Program-made: the position numbers and the translations under genes
Shown: positions 62,023-64,000 of the stretch, one piece after another
Layout: each line of letters opens with the position of its first letter
Numbering within the stretch: position 1 is the stretch's first letter
Source: Coxiellaceae bacterium UBA6002
GTDB lineage: Bacteria > Pseudomonadota > Gammaproteobacteria > UBA6002
Length of the DNA: 64,000 nucleotides
Direction of reading: 5' to 3'
Assembly (NCBI GenBank): GCA_002429595.1
Contig: DJAM01000060.1
Span: forward strand, 4,667 to 68,666
The notes under the pieces: generated by a model
What the model was told of the DNA's origin: nothing
Databases searched by the model: none
What the model saw: only the letters and a program-made list of their open reading frames with translations

Positions 62023-63207
62023 CTAATATTGCTTTTTTGATGGAATAAGCCAAACCAACACAATACTTCCTATTATAGAAAACGCAGCACCATACAAAAA
62101 AACGGCTGCATGACTTATATTGTCCCATAATAAACCAGCAACTACACTTGCTATCAATTCTAATAAACCAATTGTCGCGCTGTACCAACCGATCCCACTG
62201 GCACTTAGTTGATCTGGTACTAAATCTATCGCTAGTGCTTTACCAACTGAGCGAAATATTCCTTGATAAAGTCCATAAAAAATAAATAGAACCGCGATAA
62301 GAATAATATTATGTGCAAATGCAAATCCCAGATACGAGAAAAAGAAAATAATAAATGCCACTAGTAAAATATTTCTTCTACCAAGTCGATCAGATAGAAA
62401 TCCTGCTGGATAGGAGGTAAGCGCTGCTACTAAGTTGAATCCTGCATAAATGAGTACAGTTATGATAAGTGATGTGCCGATGCTTTGCGTCTGAAGAATT
62501 AAAAAAGCGTTGCTAGAATTACCAATTCCGAATAAAGCAGTCGCCAAAAGATATTTCCAATAAGATTTTGGAAATTGCCTGAAACTAATATCAATTTTTG
62601 ACTTTGCTTTTACTGAAATAGCTTTTTCTTTGACAAAAATAATCATGCAAAAAGCTAAACAACCAGGAATTAAGGCGAGATAAAAAATAATACGTATATC
62701 TACTGTGATGACGATAAACAAAAAAACAGCAAGCAATGGCCCTAAAAAAGCACCTAAATTATCGCCAATCCCTTCAAGTCCAAATGCTTTTCCATGATGC
62801 TCTTGCGTGACTGAGGATGCAATCAATGCGTCTCGTGGAGCAGAACGTATGCCTGTGCCCAATCGATCAAGGAATCGTGCACCTAACACACCTTGCCAAA
62901 TGGTAGAAATGCCCATCAATGGCTTGGCTATTGCTGCCAAGAAATATCCTATTAAAGCAATAGATTTTCTCTGTTGTACCTTGTCTGACAACCAGCCAGA
63001 AAATCCTTGCACAATATTCTGTGTTGCTTGAGCAATGCCTTCAACTAATCCGACAATGCTTCCACCAGCATGAAGTGTTTGCGTCAGAAAGATTGGCAAT
63101 ATCGGATATAGCATTTCAGTAGCAATATCAGAAAATAAACTAGCAAGAGCAAGAAGGATGGTATTTTTAGAAAGACCAGAAAAATATTTTTTTATTGATT
63201 TAGTCAT
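62023..63207 (-). CDS. MFS transporter
   Basis: 394 residues, twelve membrane helices: LLALASLFSDIATEMLYPIL (N-terminal signature), GWLSDKVQQRKSIALIG and RFLDRLGTGIRSAPRDALIA (intracellular loops with the MFS RxG pattern), FGIGNSSNAFLILQTQSIG and ASGIGWYSATIGLLELIASV. ATG 63207 is preferred over the upstream GTG 63246. Substrate unknown. Its relatives include sugar and drug exporters. It lies between an ATPase fragment and a methyltransferase. Confidence 0.85.
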   Translation of the reverse strand: MTKSIKKYFSGLSKNTILLALASLFSDIATEMLYPILPIFLTQTLHAGGSIVGLVEGIAQATQNIVQGFSGWLSDKVQQRKSIALIGYFLAAIAKPLMGISTIWQGVLGARFLDRLGTGIRSAPRDALIASSVTQEHHGKAFGLEGIGDNLGAFLGPLLAVFLFIVITVDIRIIFYLALIPGCLAFCMIIFVKEKAISVKAKSKIDISFRQFPKSYWKYLLATALFGIGNSSNAFLILQTQSIGTSLIITVLIYAGFNLVAALTSYPAGFLSDRLGRRNILLVAFIIFFFSYLGFAFAHNIILIAVLFIFYGLYQGIFRSVGKALAIDLVPDQLSASGIGWYSATIGLLELIASVVAGLLWDNISHAAVFLYGAAFSIIGSIVLVWLIPSKKQY

Positions 63208-63552
63208 TATTCTGATTCCATCTAGTTTTGCTATTCCTAATATCACATTCGATCATTTTTATTGGATCTAGTTAGTCAGCACTAAAAGAGATAATAGAAA
63301 TGAATCTTTAGCTGTTTTTATTGGGGTTCTTTGATTTGCTGCATAAACCATAAATCCATGCATCGATAGACCATTGTCCCCCTCATTTATTGCTGCGAAC
63401 CATTTTATATTCAAATCTTCCATAGTTATGTTCCTCACCATGTCTTTTACTGCACATCAAAAACGGTATATGTCTATAACTAGGCAATCAATATCCGACT
63501 AAGCAAGTATTTTTCAGCGGGCGTGCTGATACTGAAAAATGATTGCATATCC
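63208..63552. other. Mostly non-coding gap with one small possible gene
   Basis: Between the MFS gene and the methyltransferase fragment, nothing strong is seen except the 51-residue frame described separately at 63268-63423. No terminator or promoter with a clear pair of hexamers was found. Confidence 0.5.
63268..63423 (-). CDS. Small hypothetical protein
   Basis: 51 residues starting MEDLNIKWFAAINEGDNGLS, with GAGGA about 8 bases upstream of the start at 63423. It ends SFLLSLLVLTN. No family is recognised. The ribosome site and lack of overlap support it weakly. Confidence 0.35.
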   Translation of the reverse strand: MEDLNIKWFAAINEGDNGLSMHGFMVYAANQRTPIKTAKDSFLLSLLVLTN

Positions 63553-64000
63553 TTATTTATGCTTAAACACAAAATAAATAAATTTCTGTTCATTTCCATT
63601 TGGAGTGATATGCGTTTCAGTTTGACTATCCAATAACACAAATTCATCCCCAAGTTCATGTTGAATGGAAGGAACATCATATTGCACGATATCAAGACCG
63701 CTGCATTTTTTCGGACCATCTTTCGCAAATGTTGTTATAATCGCATGCCCACCTGACTTGATGGTATTTTTAAGAACCTTTACGTACGATTCTCTGTCGG
63801 CTTTATCGACAAGAAAATGAAAAACAGCACGGTCATGCCAAACGTCATAAGGATGTGAAGGTTTAAAATGTGTCACATCATCCACAATCCAATCAATCTT
63901 GTTTGCTGATTTGAGAAGCCTTTTCTTATCGTACTCAATCGCTTTACTGGATATATCAAGCACAGCAATGTTTGAATAACCGTAAGCGATCCATCCTCCA
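63553..64000 (-). CDS. Class I SAM-dependent methyltransferase, 5' partial at window edge
   Basis: The frame continues through the right edge of the window, so the true start lies outside and the GTG at 63963 is probably internal. The visible part reads GWIAYGYSNIAVLDISSKAI (motif I and post-I), IDWIVDDVTHFKPSHPYDVW, HDRAVFHFLVDKADRESYVK and IITTFAKDGPKKCSGLDIVQYD. These are hallmarks of a small-molecule class I methyltransferase family with the conserved WHDRAVFHFL motif. Length would be about 200 residues when complete. Confidence 0.85.
   Translation of the reverse strand, partial: GGWIAYGYSNIAVLDISSKAIEYDKKRLLKSANKIDWIVDDVTHFKPSHPYDVWHDRAVFHFLVDKADRESYVKVLKNTIKSGGHAIITTFAKDGPKKCSGLDIVQYDVPSIQHELGDEFVLLDSQTETHITPNGNEQKFIYFVFKHK

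Noticed and set aside
1..64000. tRNA genes, rRNA genes, integrase, transposase or att repeats
   Set aside because: None could be recognised by eye; the element ends must lie outside the window.

Overview
The window looks like one stretch of an integrative or conjugative element from the family Legionellaceae. The reasons are a complete Lvh-type (VirB/VirD4) type IV secretion operon, a TraA-like relaxase with paired small TraC/TraD-like proteins, Legionella-style HelCBA metal efflux genes, AT-rich codon use and an ankyrin-repeat protein. No integrase, transposase, att site, rRNA or tRNA was found, so the ends of the element lie outside the window. The genus is inferred from gene content only.

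Layout. (1) 1-4756: a regulatory and replication-like leader of two lvrA/lvrB-like genes, two solo LuxR-type HTH proteins and two large unknown proteins. (2) 4944-15054: lvhB2, B3, B4, B5, B6, B8, B9, B10, B11 and lvhD4. No VirB1 or VirB7 was seen. (3) 15161-30426: stress and metal cargo. It holds a CBS protein, universal stress proteins, small membrane proteins, an ICMT-like methyltransferase, an ABC1/UbiB kinase, a cysteine-packed copper-storage-like protein, a broken helA tail, a Zn/Cd ATPase, a four-gene operon (Cu ATPase, USP, periplasmic protein, MetK) and a PIN toxin-antitoxin pair. (4) 30585-40278: FtsH, a carotenoid-cyclase-like membrane protein, a DMT permease, then an operon of MBL/beta-CASP nuclease, type 2 thymidine/AMP phosphorylase, PRPP synthetase-like protein and zinc-sensing diguanylate cyclase. 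It ends in an acetate kinase fragment joined to a copper ATPase fragment. (5) 40294-44069: a multicopper oxidase fused to a CopB outer-membrane barrel, and a two-gene YeeE/YedE sulfur transporter. (6) 44406-47712: the conjugative processing module, with a probable oriT at 47083-47114. (7) 47796-64000: an ankyrin protein, a TacAT-type toxin-antitoxin pair, helCBA, a second Zn/Cd ATPase, an ACR3-like arsenite carrier, a His-tailed DMT permease, an exported methyltransferase-like protein, a CopB-type ATPase fragment, an MFS carrier and a partial methyltransferase.

How it fits together. TraA would nick oriT and hand the DNA to the Lvh channel through LvhD4. The cargo gives layered metal handling: cytosolic sequestration (cysteine-rich protein), inner-membrane ATPases (Cu and Zn/Cd), a trans-envelope RND pump (HelCBA), periplasmic copper oxidation, arsenite export and a zinc-responsive c-di-GMP enzyme. 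Extra copies of housekeeping-type genes (metK, ftsH, prs-like) suggest stress-adapted backups. Several gene fragments with abrupt junctions (helA, ackA, two copper ATPases, a TPR gene) show that the cargo was assembled by repeated recombination.
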